From Actinobacteria bacterium casp-actino8 (GTDB lineage: Bacteria; Actinomycetota; Acidimicrobiia; Acidimicrobiales; Ilumatobacteraceae): a stretch of 28,879 bases of DNA. The notes under the pieces were generated by a model. The model was not told the origin of the DNA and did not search any database. It was given only the letters and a program-made list of their open reading frames with translations. Shown here piece after piece: positions 8,870-16,461 of the stretch (position 1 is the first letter of the stretch; each line of letters begins with the position of its first letter). The position numbers were made by a program, and so were the translations under genes. The stretch lies in assembly GCA_001510455.1 (NCBI GenBank), contig LFFH01000007.1, positions 1-28,879 of the forward strand, written 5' to 3'.

Positions 8870-10047
8870 CGGGCGCGGGCCAGACCAAGACCAGCCGACG
8901 CGACGAGTTCGCGCTGAATCTCGTTCACACCACCACCGAAGGTGTTGATCTGAGCGGCGCGAGCCGCTCGCTCGACCTCACCGTGGATCACGGCTCCCGG
9001 CGACCCATCGCGCAGGTGGGACACCGGTCCGAGAATTCCCTGCAGGATGCGGTACACCTCGACGGCCCGCTCGGTGCCGAACACCTTCACACCACTCGAC
9101 TCCGCCGGACCGAGCGTGTTGTCAGCCACGCTCTTGGCGAGCTTCCACGTCATCAGCCGGATGGCATCGAGTAGGGCCGCGCACTTGGCGAGGTCGGCCT
9201 GGACCCAGGCAAGATCGATCATCTTCTCGCCGTTCGGACCACCCGATGGCGTCACACGACACCATGTCGTGACGTCGTCGCACAGGCGCTCGGTGAGACC
9301 CGAGAGAGCGGCCAGACCGACGCGCTCGTGATTGAGCTGCATCGTGATGAGCTTCCACCCACCGTTGATCTCGCCGATCACGTTCTCCTTCGGCACACGA
9401 ACGTCGGTGTAGTAGGTCGCGGTGGTGACGACTCCACCCACCGTGGTGATGGGCGTCCATTCGAACCCCGGCGTGTCGGTGGGAACGATGATGATCGTGA
9501 TGCCCTGATGCTTCGGGGCCTCGGTGTCGGTGCGGCAGGCCAACCACACGTAGTCGGACTGATTGGCACCCGACGTGTAGACCTTGTTGCCGTTGATGAC
9601 CCACTCGTCTCCGTCGAGCACGGCGGTGGTGCGCAGACTGGCGAGGTCGGTGCCGGCTTCGGGTTCGGTGTATCCAATGGCGAAATTGACCTCACCCTTC
9701 AGAATTCCGGTGAGGTACTGATCCTTCTGAGCCTGGGTTCCGTGCGCCATGATCGCCGGTCCGACGGTGTTGACGGTGACGAACGGGAACGGAGCGTGCG
9801 CCCGCTGGATCTCGTCGAACATGATGAATTGATCGGTGGCCGGACGGCCCTGACCGCCGAACTCGACCGGCCAACCGAGTCCGAGCCAGCCATCGGACCC
9901 CATCTGACGAATGAGTTCACGGAAAATGGGTTTGCCCTCCCCGGATTCTCCGAGTTCGGCACGAACCTCGGGAGTGAGCATGGCGGCGAAGTACTCGCGC
10001 AGCTCTTTGCGAAGGGCTTGCTGATCGGGTGTCTCGGCCAGATACAT
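8866..10047 (-). CDS. Acyl-CoA dehydrogenase, ChsE4/FadE26-like
   Basis: A 393-residue acyl-CoA dehydrogenase. The N-terminus (ETPDQQALRKELREYFA), GWLGLGWPVEFGGQGR, FAIGYTEPEAGTDLASLRTTA, ATYYTDVRVP and GGWKLITMQLNHERVGL resemble FadE26 (ChsE4) as I recall it. In M. tuberculosis that protein pairs with ChsE5/FadE27 to start beta-oxidation of the C8 side chain. C-terminal FAD motif FGGGVNEIQRELVA is present. No ChsE5-like partner is adjacent; it may lie elsewhere or outside the window. The gene faces the main cluster tail to tail. TAGGGT ends 7 nt before the ATG and no Shine-Dalgarno is seen, suggesting a leaderless mRNA, with the shared operator just upstream. Confidence 0.8.
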
Positions 10048-10053
10048 GCCCCG

Positions 10054-10059
10054 ACCCTA
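10054..10059 (-). promoter_or_regulatory. -10 box of the ChsE4-like gene
   Basis: TAGGGT on the minus strand at -12 to -7 relative to the ATG at 10047. This is the spacing expected if transcription starts at the A of the start codon. The palindromic operator begins only 7 bp upstream of the box, so a bound repressor would cover the -35 side of the promoter. Confidence 0.5.
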
Positions 10060-10065
10060 CCCCAC

Positions 10066-10088
10066 CGATCTGACGCCACGTCAGATCG
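10066..10088. promoter_or_regulatory. Operator candidate upstream of the ChsE4-like gene
   Basis: Perfect inverted repeat with 10-bp arms (CGATCTGACG and its complement) around CCA. Its core, TCTGAC-N5-GTCAGA (10070-10084), is the same as in the palindrome at 1221-1243; both sites are 23 bp long. Occurrence of the same core before two separate sterol transcription units points to one dimeric regulator. The 119-bp gap to the RibD-like gene also contains this site, so that gene might be affected too, but it is about 80 bp away. Confidence 0.65.
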
Positions 10089-10154
10089 AGATCGCCCCCG
10101 ACCACGGCTCTGATCACACGTCACACGAGGGTCTCGGCATCCCCTCCCACCCGG

Positions 10155-10160
10155 TAGACA
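10155..10160 (+). promoter_or_regulatory. -10-like box of the RibD-like gene
   Basis: TAGACA at -12 to -7 before the GTG at 10167, at the same spacing as several other genes in the window. The last base is A rather than T, so support comes mainly from position and from the lack of a Shine-Dalgarno sequence. Confidence 0.35.
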
Positions 10161-10166
10161 CGTGTC

Positions 10167-10784
10167 GTGCACCTTCTCCACCCCCGGGCCGGTCAGGTGA
10201 CGGTCGCCGAGGCCTACGACCTCACCAGTCGCCGCCGGCACCCCGATCGACCCTGGATCGTCATGTCGATGATCGCCACCGGTGACGGAGCCGTGGCGAT
10301 CGAGGGGGCGTCACATCTGCTCGGTGGCCCCACTGATCGTGACGTCTTTCTTCACCTCCATCGCACGGCCCACTGCGTGTTCGTCGGAGCCGAAACCGTG
10401 CGGGCCGATGGTTACTCGCCTCTTCCCGCTCATCAGACCCTCGTCGTCATGTCGTCATCGGGCGACCTCGGCCGTCATCACGACGCGCACGTCTCGGCCG
10501 GCAATACCCGCATCGTTTCCGGCGACGTGCGTGACATCGTGAAGAGCCTCCCGGGCGACGTGTGCGCGCTCGAAGGCGGCCCGTCACTCAACGGTCAGAT
10601 GCTCGGCGCAGATCTCGTCGACGAAGTGTGGTTGACCGTCGCGCCACGATTCGTCGCCGGCCGCAGCGATCGGCTGGCCGAAGGTGCCTGGGCCATGCGC
10701 GAGCCGTGGCATCTCGCCCACGTCGCTCACGACGGTGGTTTCGTGTTCTTGCGTTACTTACGAGACTCCGAACCGGGAGAGTGA
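10167..10784 (+). CDS. RibD C-terminal-domain reductase (DHFR-like fold)
   Basis: A 205-residue protein of the RibD_C/dihydrofolate-reductase superfamily. PWIVMSMIATGDGAVAIEGAS, then GGPTDRDVFLHLHRTAHCVFVGAETVRADGYSPL, and ALEGGPSLNGQML near residue 135 follow the order of RibD reductase domains. No deaminase domain is present. The best-known actinobacterial relative is Rv2671, a RibD-like protein reported to reduce dihydrofolate. Location near folate-related genes (11671, 12423) makes a pterin or flavin reductase role plausible, unproven. GTG start at 10167 with TAGACA at -12 to -7 and no Shine-Dalgarno. Its 3' end overlaps the convergent GpgS gene by 27 bp. Confidence 0.75.
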   Translation: MHLLHPRAGQVTVAEAYDLTSRRRHPDRPWIVMSMIATGDGAVAIEGASHLLGGPTDRDVFLHLHRTAHCVFVGAETVRADGYSPLPAHQTLVVMSSSGDLGRHHDAHVSAGNTRIVSGDVRDIVKSLPGDVCALEGGPSLNGQMLGADLVDEVWLTVAPRFVAGRSDRLAEGAWAMREPWHLAHVAHDGGFVFLRYLRDSEPGE

Positions 10785-11642
10785 CGACACTGGTGGTCGT
10801 ACCATCAAGTTGAGTTCGATCGGATCACCGACCTTGCGAACGAGTCGGGGGGTCACCTCGGCGAACGACGGTGCATCAGGGAGTCGCGACAACAGAGTCG
10901 CCGTGACCTCGGCGGCTTGAATCGCCAGGGTCTCGAGCCGGTGGTGCCGATGCAGTCGCATCCCCAGATCGACCTGGCCCAAGGAGTTGACACCGAACTT
11001 CTCGAACATGTCGACGATCATGCCGATCTCGACTCCCCATCCGGTGGCGAAGGGAATCGACTCGAGCATCGAGCGACGACCGGCGTACTCACCAGCCAAG
11101 GGCTGTTGAAGTTCGGCCAGCTCGGGAAAGAAGAGTGACAACAACGGACGCGCCACGAGTTCGGTCGTTCGACCGCCGCCTCCGAGGTGGGACGGACGCT
11201 GATAACTGGCCTTCACCAGGCCCAACTCGTCATCGATCAACAGCGGCATCACGAGACGCACGATCCACTCCGGGGTCAAACTCGTGATGTCACCGTCGCA
11301 CCACACCACGAAGTCACCGTTGCTGGCAACGAGGCTCGACCAGAGAGCGTTGCCCTTGCCTCGCGCCGATCCGTGAAAGAAATGGACCACATCCACGGGA
11401 ACGACAGTGGCTCCGGCTTCCTCGGCGATGTCGGCCGTGCCGTCGGTCGATCCGTCGTCGAGAACGATCATCTCGTCGACCAGACTGCCGAGAAGGGACT
11501 GATCGATCATGCGCACCAGATCGCCGATGGTCTCGGCTTCGTTGCGACACGGGATGCACACCGACACGGACCGGTCGCCTTTGGCGGCGAGTGCGGTCTC
11601 GAGATTCCAGCCACTCGGATCGAATGTCTTGATTCTGCTCAT
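10758..11642 (-). CDS. gpgS: Glucosyl-3-phosphoglycerate synthase
   Basis: A 294-residue GT-A glycosyltransferase (GT81/GT2-like). VSVCIPCRNEAETIG and VLDDGSTDGT mark the nucleotide-sugar site, WCDGDI is the metal-binding DxD, and the region GLVKASYQRP to GWGVEIGMIVDMF is characteristic of GpgS. The enzyme transfers glucose from UDP-glucose to 3-phosphoglycerate, the first step towards glucosylglycerate and methylglucose lipopolysaccharides. Start ATG 11642 is preferred: it has GAGG eight bases upstream and leaves a 28-bp divergent gap to the DHPS-like gene. An earlier ATG (11672) would overlap that gene. In M. tuberculosis gpgS is also next to a dihydropteroate-synthase homologue (folP2). 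The stop lies inside the 3' end of the RibD-like gene. Confidence 0.88.
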   Translation of the reverse strand: MSRIKTFDPSGWNLETALAAKGDRSVSVCIPCRNEAETIGDLVRMIDQSLLGSLVDEMIVLDDGSTDGTADIAEEAGATVVPVDVVHFFHGSARGKGNALWSSLVASNGDFVVWCDGDITSLTPEWIVRLVMPLLIDDELGLVKASYQRPSHLGGGGRTTELVARPLLSLFFPELAELQQPLAGEYAGRRSMLESIPFATGWGVEIGMIVDMFEKFGVNSLGQVDLGMRLHRHHRLETLAIQAAEVTATLLSRLPDAPSFAEVTPRLVRKVGDPIELNLMVRPPVSSLSRFGVS

Positions 11643-11658
11643 CGATCGATCCTCGTCG

Positions 11659-11664
11659 TAGCCT
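11659..11664 (+). promoter_or_regulatory. -10 box of the DHPS-like gene
   Basis: TAGCCT at -12 to -7 relative to the ATG at 11671, in the 28-bp gap between this gene and divergent gpgS. No Shine-Dalgarno sequence fits the ATG, so transcription probably starts at the start codon. Confidence 0.5.
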
Positions 11665-11670
11665 GACGTC

Positions 11671-12420
11671 ATGTTCCTGTACGGAGTCGTGAACGCGTCG
11701 GGCGATTCACTCAACACCGATTCAATAGCGACCACACCCGAAGCCGCTACTCGACGAGCAAAATATCTGCTCGACCACGGCTGTCAAGGAATCGATCTCG
11801 GGGGCCAGGGATCGACCGACAACGCGACCGTCGTGTCGTGGGAAGAGGAATGGTCGCGACTCGAGGCCATCGTCGACGCTCTTGCTGCCTTCGACGTTCC
11901 GCTGAGCATCGACTCGTGGAAGCCCGAGGTCACGCGTCGCGCACTCGAGCACGGAGCCACCGTGATCAATGCCGCCGACGGCATGCAGACCGACGAGATG
12001 TGGCAGGTGGCGGCCGACTTCCAGGTGCCGATCGTCTTGCCCTTCCTCTCCGGACCCAACCCGCGTCAAATGGAGCTCGTCCGAGCCGACCCGGTTCAGG
12101 TCATGCTCGACTTCTTCGCCGAACAACTGGTCGTTGCCGATCGTTACGGCTTGCGCTCGTCGTGCATTCTCGATCCGGGCACGGGATTCGCGCCGTCGAA
12201 CTGGCCCTGGGAGGAGCGCTATCTGTACCAGAAGCGGGTCTACTCGAATCTCGACGCACTTCGAGTCTTCGATCTTCCGCTCTACATCGCCCTCCCTTGG
12301 AAGGAAACGGCTCAGCACGACGAGTTGCTCGAGATCGTTCTGCGACAACGGCCCGAATTCGGGCGCGTCCACTATCCCGAGAAAGTACGCCGAGTCGAAC
12401 GCGAACTCGGCCTCGTCTGA
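11671..12420 (+). CDS. Divergent dihydropteroate-synthase-like pterin-binding protein
   Basis: A 249-residue TIM-barrel protein that follows the DHPS motif order but with changed key residues. YGVVNASGDSL stands where DHPS has NVTPDSF, DLGGQGST for DxGGEST, SIDSWKPEVTRRALEHGATVIN matches well, ILDPGTGF matches DPGxGF, and a C-terminal RVH is kept. The MHMQG segment and the SRK loop are not recognisable (ALPWKET at the latter). It is therefore unlikely to be a standard sulfonamide-target FolP. Adjacent divergent gpgS recalls the folP2-gpgS pair of mycobacteria, whose FolP2 is reported not to act as DHPS. A pterin- or folate-linked role is possible. Tail to tail with the FolB-FolK fusion, two bases apart. 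Confidence 0.7.
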   Translation: MFLYGVVNASGDSLNTDSIATTPEAATRRAKYLLDHGCQGIDLGGQGSTDNATVVSWEEEWSRLEAIVDALAAFDVPLSIDSWKPEVTRRALEHGATVINAADGMQTDEMWQVAADFQVPIVLPFLSGPNPRQMELVRADPVQVMLDFFAEQLVVADRYGLRSSCILDPGTGFAPSNWPWEERYLYQKRVYSNLDALRVFDLPLYIALPWKETAQHDELLEIVLRQRPEFGRVHYPEKVRRVERELGLV

Positions 12421-12422
12421 CG

Positions 12423-13262
12423 TCAGTTCAACGAACCCCGTGGATACACCGCATCGGGAGGTAGATCGCGCTCCCAACCCTCGGGGCACTTCTCGGGAGC
12501 GACCTCACTGAGGGGGGCGAGCACGAATCGACGTTCGGCGTAACGAGGATGCGGTACCGCCAAGTTGCCACCGGTGATCACCACATCGTCGAAGAAGAGC
12601 AAATCGAGATCGAGAGTACGCGGACCCCAGTGCACCACTCGTTCGCGTCCGGCATCGGCTTCGATGCGGTGCAGCCAACGCAACAGCGCGTAAGGGTCGA
12701 GTTCGGTCTCGAGTTCCACCACCATGTTGAGATACGCACCTTGGTCGTCGGGGCCACCCACCGGGTCGGTTTCGAAAACCTGCGACTGGGCGGTCACGCT
12801 CTCGCCGAGACGTTCGATGGCGAATCGGAGGTGAGTCTCACGATGGCCGAGATTGCTCCCGAGGGCCACGATCGCCCGGTGTCGAGTTGTCGTCGAGACC
12901 TCAGATCGCACGCGTCGGATACGCACGGCAGTCGAGTCGATCTGCTCGGGAATCGGCGGGTTCAACTTCGTGAGTGTCAATTCGACGGCCCGTACGAGCG
13001 GGAACGACAACACCACTTCGGCCATGTGCTGGGCGAGACGTTCGAGCAGTAGGTATTGAGTGTCACGGGCGAGGTTGGCAAGGGCCACGGCGACCTCTCC
13101 GTAATGAACCGTTTGCTCCAGGTCGTCGGACGCACCGGCGTCGTGCAGATCGATCTCCATGTCGACGTCGACACGCAACGGCTGCGGTGCCAGTCGCTCG
13201 TGATCGAGGACACCGATGATGCTCTCGAACCGCAGGTCGTTGATCAGGACGTGATCGATCAC
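12423..13262 (-). CDS. Bifunctional dihydroneopterin aldolase / HPPK (FolB-FolK fusion)
   Basis: A 279-residue fusion. Residues 1 to about 120 are dihydroneopterin aldolase (GVLDHERLAPQPLRVDVDM, TVHYGEV, TLTKLNPPIP with the catalytic Lys). Residues about 128-279 are 6-hydroxymethyl-7,8-dihydropterin pyrophosphokinase (ALGSNLG, VFETDPVGGPDDQGAYLNMVV, GPRTLDLDLLFFDD, VPHPRYAERRFVLAPL). It makes and pyrophosphorylates the pterin that DHPS uses. In mycobacteria these are separate neighbouring genes; here one reading frame carries both. The GTG start lies 4 bp after the gatB stop, so it is probably the last gene of a gatCAB transcript. Confidence 0.9.
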   Translation of the reverse strand: MIDHVLINDLRFESIIGVLDHERLAPQPLRVDVDMEIDLHDAGASDDLEQTVHYGEVAVALANLARDTQYLLLERLAQHMAEVVLSFPLVRAVELTLTKLNPPIPEQIDSTAVRIRRVRSEVSTTTRHRAIVALGSNLGHRETHLRFAIERLGESVTAQSQVFETDPVGGPDDQGAYLNMVVELETELDPYALLRWLHRIEADAGRERVVHWGPRTLDLDLLFFDDVVITGGNLAVPHPRYAERRFVLAPLSEVAPEKCPEGWERDLPPDAVYPRGSLN

Positions 13263-13266
13263 GGAG

Positions 13267-14706
13267 TCACGAACCTCGCTTCGCCTGCAGCAGTGCGGTC
13301 ACGGCCTTGCCATCGGCTTTGCCCTTGCTCGACTTCATGATCGCGCCGACGAGGGCGCCCATCGCCTTGTCTTCTCCACCGCAGTACTTGGCCCATGCAT
13401 CGGCATTCGCAGCGATGGCCTCGTCGACCATGGCTTCGAGTTCCGACGTGTCCATGGCTTCGAATCCCTTGGCGGCCGCGATCGCTGCCGCATCACCTCC
13501 ACCGGCTTCCACGATGTCGGCCAGAACCATCTTGGCCTGCGTGGCCGTGAGCGCGCCCGATGTCTCCATCGTGATGAGACCAGCCAGATCGGACGCCGGA
13601 ACCGCGGGTGACGCACCCTGTTCGGCGTACGCCTCTTTCACGTGCACGAGAGCACGGGCCACGTCGGCCCCCGCCTCGCCGACGGCGATGACGTAGTCGT
13701 CCTGTCCACGCTCGACCACCACCATGACCGCTTCGCCATCGGCCGCCGCACCGGTCGCCGCGGAGAGACGCTGCCGTCTTTCTCGCGGGAGCATCGGTAA
13801 CGACTCCCGAACGGAGTCGATCCACGACGATTCGGGCACCAAGGGAACGAGATCGGGTTCGAGGAAGTACCGGTAGTCGTCGGCGTCCTCTTTCGTTCGC
13901 AGGGTGTGCGTGCGACCGTCGGTCTCGTCCCAGTGACGGGTTTCCTGACGAACCTTTTCTCCACCCTCGATCAGAGCGATCTGACGACGGGCCTCGTACT
14001 CGATGGCCCGACCGAGCGAACGAACCGAGTTGACGTTCTTGATCTCGCAACGCGTACCGAGCGGATCGCCCGGTTTGCGAACGCTCACGTTCGCATCGCA
14101 GCGCATCGAGCCCTCTTCCATCTTGGCATCGGAGGCCCCGATCGCCACGAGAATCTGACGCAGTTCGGTCACGTATTGACGCGCCTCTTCGGGTGAGGTG
14201 ATGTCGGGACGCCCGACGATCTCGACGAGCGGAACGCCGGCTCGGTTGAAGTCGATGAGGGAATGATCGCTGCCGTGAATACGTCCACCCGAGCCGCCGA
14301 TGTGCGTGCTCTTTCCGGTGTCCTCCTCGAGATGAGCACGCTCGACTCCGATGCGCTTCCCGCCCGGCAGTTCGAGCCAGCCGTCCACGTTGAGGGGCTG
14401 GTCGTACTGTGAGATCTGATACGCCTTCGGCATGTCGGGATAGAAGTAGTTCTTGCGGTGGAAAGTGCACGGTTGAACCGTGCAGTTGAGCGCCAGTCCG
14501 ATTCGCATCGCCAACTCGACCGCCCGTCGGTTGAGCACCGGAAGAGCACCCGGCAGACCCAAGGTGACGGGGTCGATGTGCACGTTGGGTTCATCGCCGA
14601 AGCGGTTGGCGCTCGCCGAGAAGAGTTTGGTCGCCGTGGCCAGCTCGACGTGCACCTCGAGACCGCACACGAGTTCGTAGCCGTCGATCATGAACGTCTC
14701 GCTCAT
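13267..14706 (-). CDS. gatB: Aspartyl/glutamyl-tRNA amidotransferase subunit B
   Basis: A 479-residue GatB. Hallmarks are CGLEVHVEL at the N-terminus, KNYFYPDMPKAYQISQYDQPL, HLEEDTGKS, DFNRAGVPLVEIV and MRCDANVSVR, followed by the tail domain with Ala-rich helices near the C-terminus. It binds Glu-tRNA(Gln) or Asp-tRNA(Asn), phosphorylates the misacylated residue and receives ammonia from GatA. Implies an indirect route to Gln-tRNA or Asn-tRNA in this organism. ATGA overlap with gatA; the next gene, folB-folK, starts 4 bp after its stop. Confidence 0.95.
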   Translation of the reverse strand: MSETFMIDGYELVCGLEVHVELATATKLFSASANRFGDEPNVHIDPVTLGLPGALPVLNRRAVELAMRIGLALNCTVQPCTFHRKNYFYPDMPKAYQISQYDQPLNVDGWLELPGGKRIGVERAHLEEDTGKSTHIGGSGGRIHGSDHSLIDFNRAGVPLVEIVGRPDITSPEEARQYVTELRQILVAIGASDAKMEEGSMRCDANVSVRKPGDPLGTRCEIKNVNSVRSLGRAIEYEARRQIALIEGGEKVRQETRHWDETDGRTHTLRTKEDADDYRYFLEPDLVPLVPESSWIDSVRESLPMLPRERRQRLSAATGAAADGEAVMVVVERGQDDYVIAVGEAGADVARALVHVKEAYAEQGASPAVPASDLAGLITMETSGALTATQAKMVLADIVEAGGGDAAAIAAAKGFEAMDTSELEAMVDEAIAANADAWAKYCGGEDKAMGALVGAIMKSSKGKADGKAVTALLQAKRGS

Positions 14707-16133
14707 CGCGCACCCCGTTCGAGTTCGGCCGCCACTCTGAACATGACCTGTTCACCAAGGGTCGGCGCCAGCACCTGCACACCCACGGGAAGACCGTGTG
14801 CTCCGGTGCCGAAGGGAACGCTCATGGCCGGGTGCCCGGCCAGATTGGTGGGAATGGTGAACACGTCGCACAGATACATCGACAGCGGATCGTCGACCTT
14901 CGAACCCACCGGGAAGGCGACGATCGGTGAAGTGGGAGTCAACAGAACGTCGGCCTTCTGATAGGCCCGGGCGAAATCGTCGGAGATGAGACGGCGGACC
15001 TTCAGCGCCTTGCCGTAATAGGCGTCGTAGTAACCCGCCGACAAGGCGTACGTGCCGAGCATGATGCGTCGCTTCACCTCGTCACCGAATCCGGCGGCGC
15101 GAGTTGCCATGTACATGGTGTTGGTGTCGGGCGCATCGACCCGAAGGCCGTACCGAACCCCGTCGTATCGAGCGAGGTTGCTGCTCGCTTCGGCCGGCGC
15201 CACGAGGTAATACGCAGTGAGCCCGTACTTCATCGACGGCAGCTCAACGTCGACGATGGTCGCTCCTGCTCGCGTCAATGCGTCGAAGGCCTCGGCGAGC
15301 CGTTCATCGACCTCGGGTTCGCTTCCACCGGGAAGATCGGTGATGCGGCCGATCCGCAGACCCTGCACACCGCGGTCGAGTTCGGTGAGGAGTTGCAGCG
15401 GTGGCTGCGGAATCGAGGTGCTGTCGAGAGGATCGTGGCCGCTAATCGTCTCGAGAAGAAGAGCCGAGTCTCGAACGTCGTGCGAGAACGGCCCGATCTG
15501 ATCGAGGCTGCTGGCGAAGGCCACCAATCCGTGCCGACTCACCGTGCCGTAGGTCGGCTTCACTCCGACCACTCCGCACAGCGCCGCTGGCTGACGGATG
15601 GAGCCACCGGTGTCGCTGCCGAGCGACACCGATGCGAAGCGCGCTGCGACCGCCGCTGCACTCCCACCACTCGAGCCACCGGACACTCGCGTGATGTCGT
15701 GCGGATTGAGAGTCGGTCCGAAGGCCGAGTTCTCGGTGCTCGATCCCATGGCGAATTCGTCGAGGTTGGTCTTGCCCACGACCACCGCACCCGCCTGGGC
15801 CAAACGTTCGACGACCGTGGCGTCGTAGGGCGGTTTCCAACCGTCGAGGATCTTCGACGAGCACGTGGTGGGCACGCCTCGGGTGCACATGTTGTCCTTC
15901 AGCGCGACCGGAACTCCGGCGAGGGGTCCGGGGTCGCGTCCGGCGGCGACGGCGGCGTCGACCTCGGCGGCGACTCGCCGAGCCTCATCGGCCGTCACCG
16001 TGTTGAACGCGTGGATCTCGGCTTCACGGGCCGAGACGTTGGCCAGGTGGGCCTCCAACACGTCGATGGCACGCAGCCGACCGGATCGAACTTCGGAGGC
16101 GATCTCGAACGCCGAGTTCTCGGTGAGCGACAT
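14703..16133 (-). CDS. gatA: Aspartyl/glutamyl-tRNA amidotransferase subunit A
   Basis: A 476-residue amidase-signature enzyme. The catalytic triad is visible: Lys79 (GVPVALKDN), cis-Ser154 (SGGSSGGS) and nucleophile Ser178 (SDTGGSIRQPAALCG). It hydrolyses glutamine and channels ammonia to GatB for amidation of misacylated tRNA. Length is usual for GatA. The start ATG shares one base with the gatC stop (TGATG), and its own stop overlaps the gatB start (ATGA), so the three subunits are translationally coupled. Confidence 0.96.
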   Translation of the reverse strand: MSLTENSAFEIASEVRSGRLRAIDVLEAHLANVSAREAEIHAFNTVTADEARRVAAEVDAAVAAGRDPGPLAGVPVALKDNMCTRGVPTTCSSKILDGWKPPYDATVVERLAQAGAVVVGKTNLDEFAMGSSTENSAFGPTLNPHDITRVSGGSSGGSAAAVAARFASVSLGSDTGGSIRQPAALCGVVGVKPTYGTVSRHGLVAFASSLDQIGPFSHDVRDSALLLETISGHDPLDSTSIPQPPLQLLTELDRGVQGLRIGRITDLPGGSEPEVDERLAEAFDALTRAGATIVDVELPSMKYGLTAYYLVAPAEASSNLARYDGVRYGLRVDAPDTNTMYMATRAAGFGDEVKRRIMLGTYALSAGYYDAYYGKALKVRRLISDDFARAYQKADVLLTPTSPIVAFPVGSKVDDPLSMYLCDVFTIPTNLAGHPAMSVPFGTGAHGLPVGVQVLAPTLGEQVMFRVAAELERGAR

Positions 16134-16447
16134 CAGCCCTCCAATCCGACGATCGGGGGAACTCGGAAGCGTCCGTCCTCGGCGGACGGAGCGGCACCCA
16201 GCACTTCGTCTCGGTCGAGGCTCGGTGCCACCACGTCGTCACGCATCACGTTGACGAGCGGATACGGCTGCGTCATGGGCTCGACGTCGGCCAGATCGAG
16301 GGCGTCGATGTCGGCGAAGTGCTCGAGCATTCCGTCGAGTTGTGACGTGAGTCGGGAGATCTCGTCGGGTGATACGTCGAGGCGGGCCAGTCGAGCGACC
16401 TTGGCCACGACGTCGGTGGAAATACGAGCAGACGTCGGATCGGACAC
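16133..16447 (-). CDS. gatC: Aspartyl/glutamyl-tRNA amidotransferase subunit C
   Basis: A 104-residue GatC, the small subunit that stabilises GatA on GatB. ISTDVVAKVARLARLDVSPDEISRL followed by QLDGMLEHFADIDALDLADVEP and a C-terminal FRVPPIV are the family pattern. The open frame runs far upstream into the alpha-galactosidase gene, so the start was placed at GTG 16447, which gives the normal family length. A TAGGCT box ends 9 nt upstream and includes the alpha-galactosidase stop codon. This suggests an internal promoter giving gatCAB expression independent of the sugar gene. Confidence 0.88.
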   Translation of the reverse strand: MSDPTSARISTDVVAKVARLARLDVSPDEISRLTSQLDGMLEHFADIDALDLADVEPMTQPYPLVNVMRDDVVAPSLDRDEVLGAAPSAEDGRFRVPPIVGLEG

Positions 16448-16455
16448 GAAGTCCG

Positions 16456-16461
16456 AGCCTA
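16456..16461 (-). promoter_or_regulatory. Possible internal -10 box for gatCAB, overlapping a stop codon
   Basis: TAGGCT on the minus strand, whose TAG is the alpha-galactosidase stop. It ends 9 nt before the gatC GTG. It matches TANNNT and there is no convincing Shine-Dalgarno, but the spacing is 2 nt longer than at most other candidates in the window. Confidence 0.35.
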
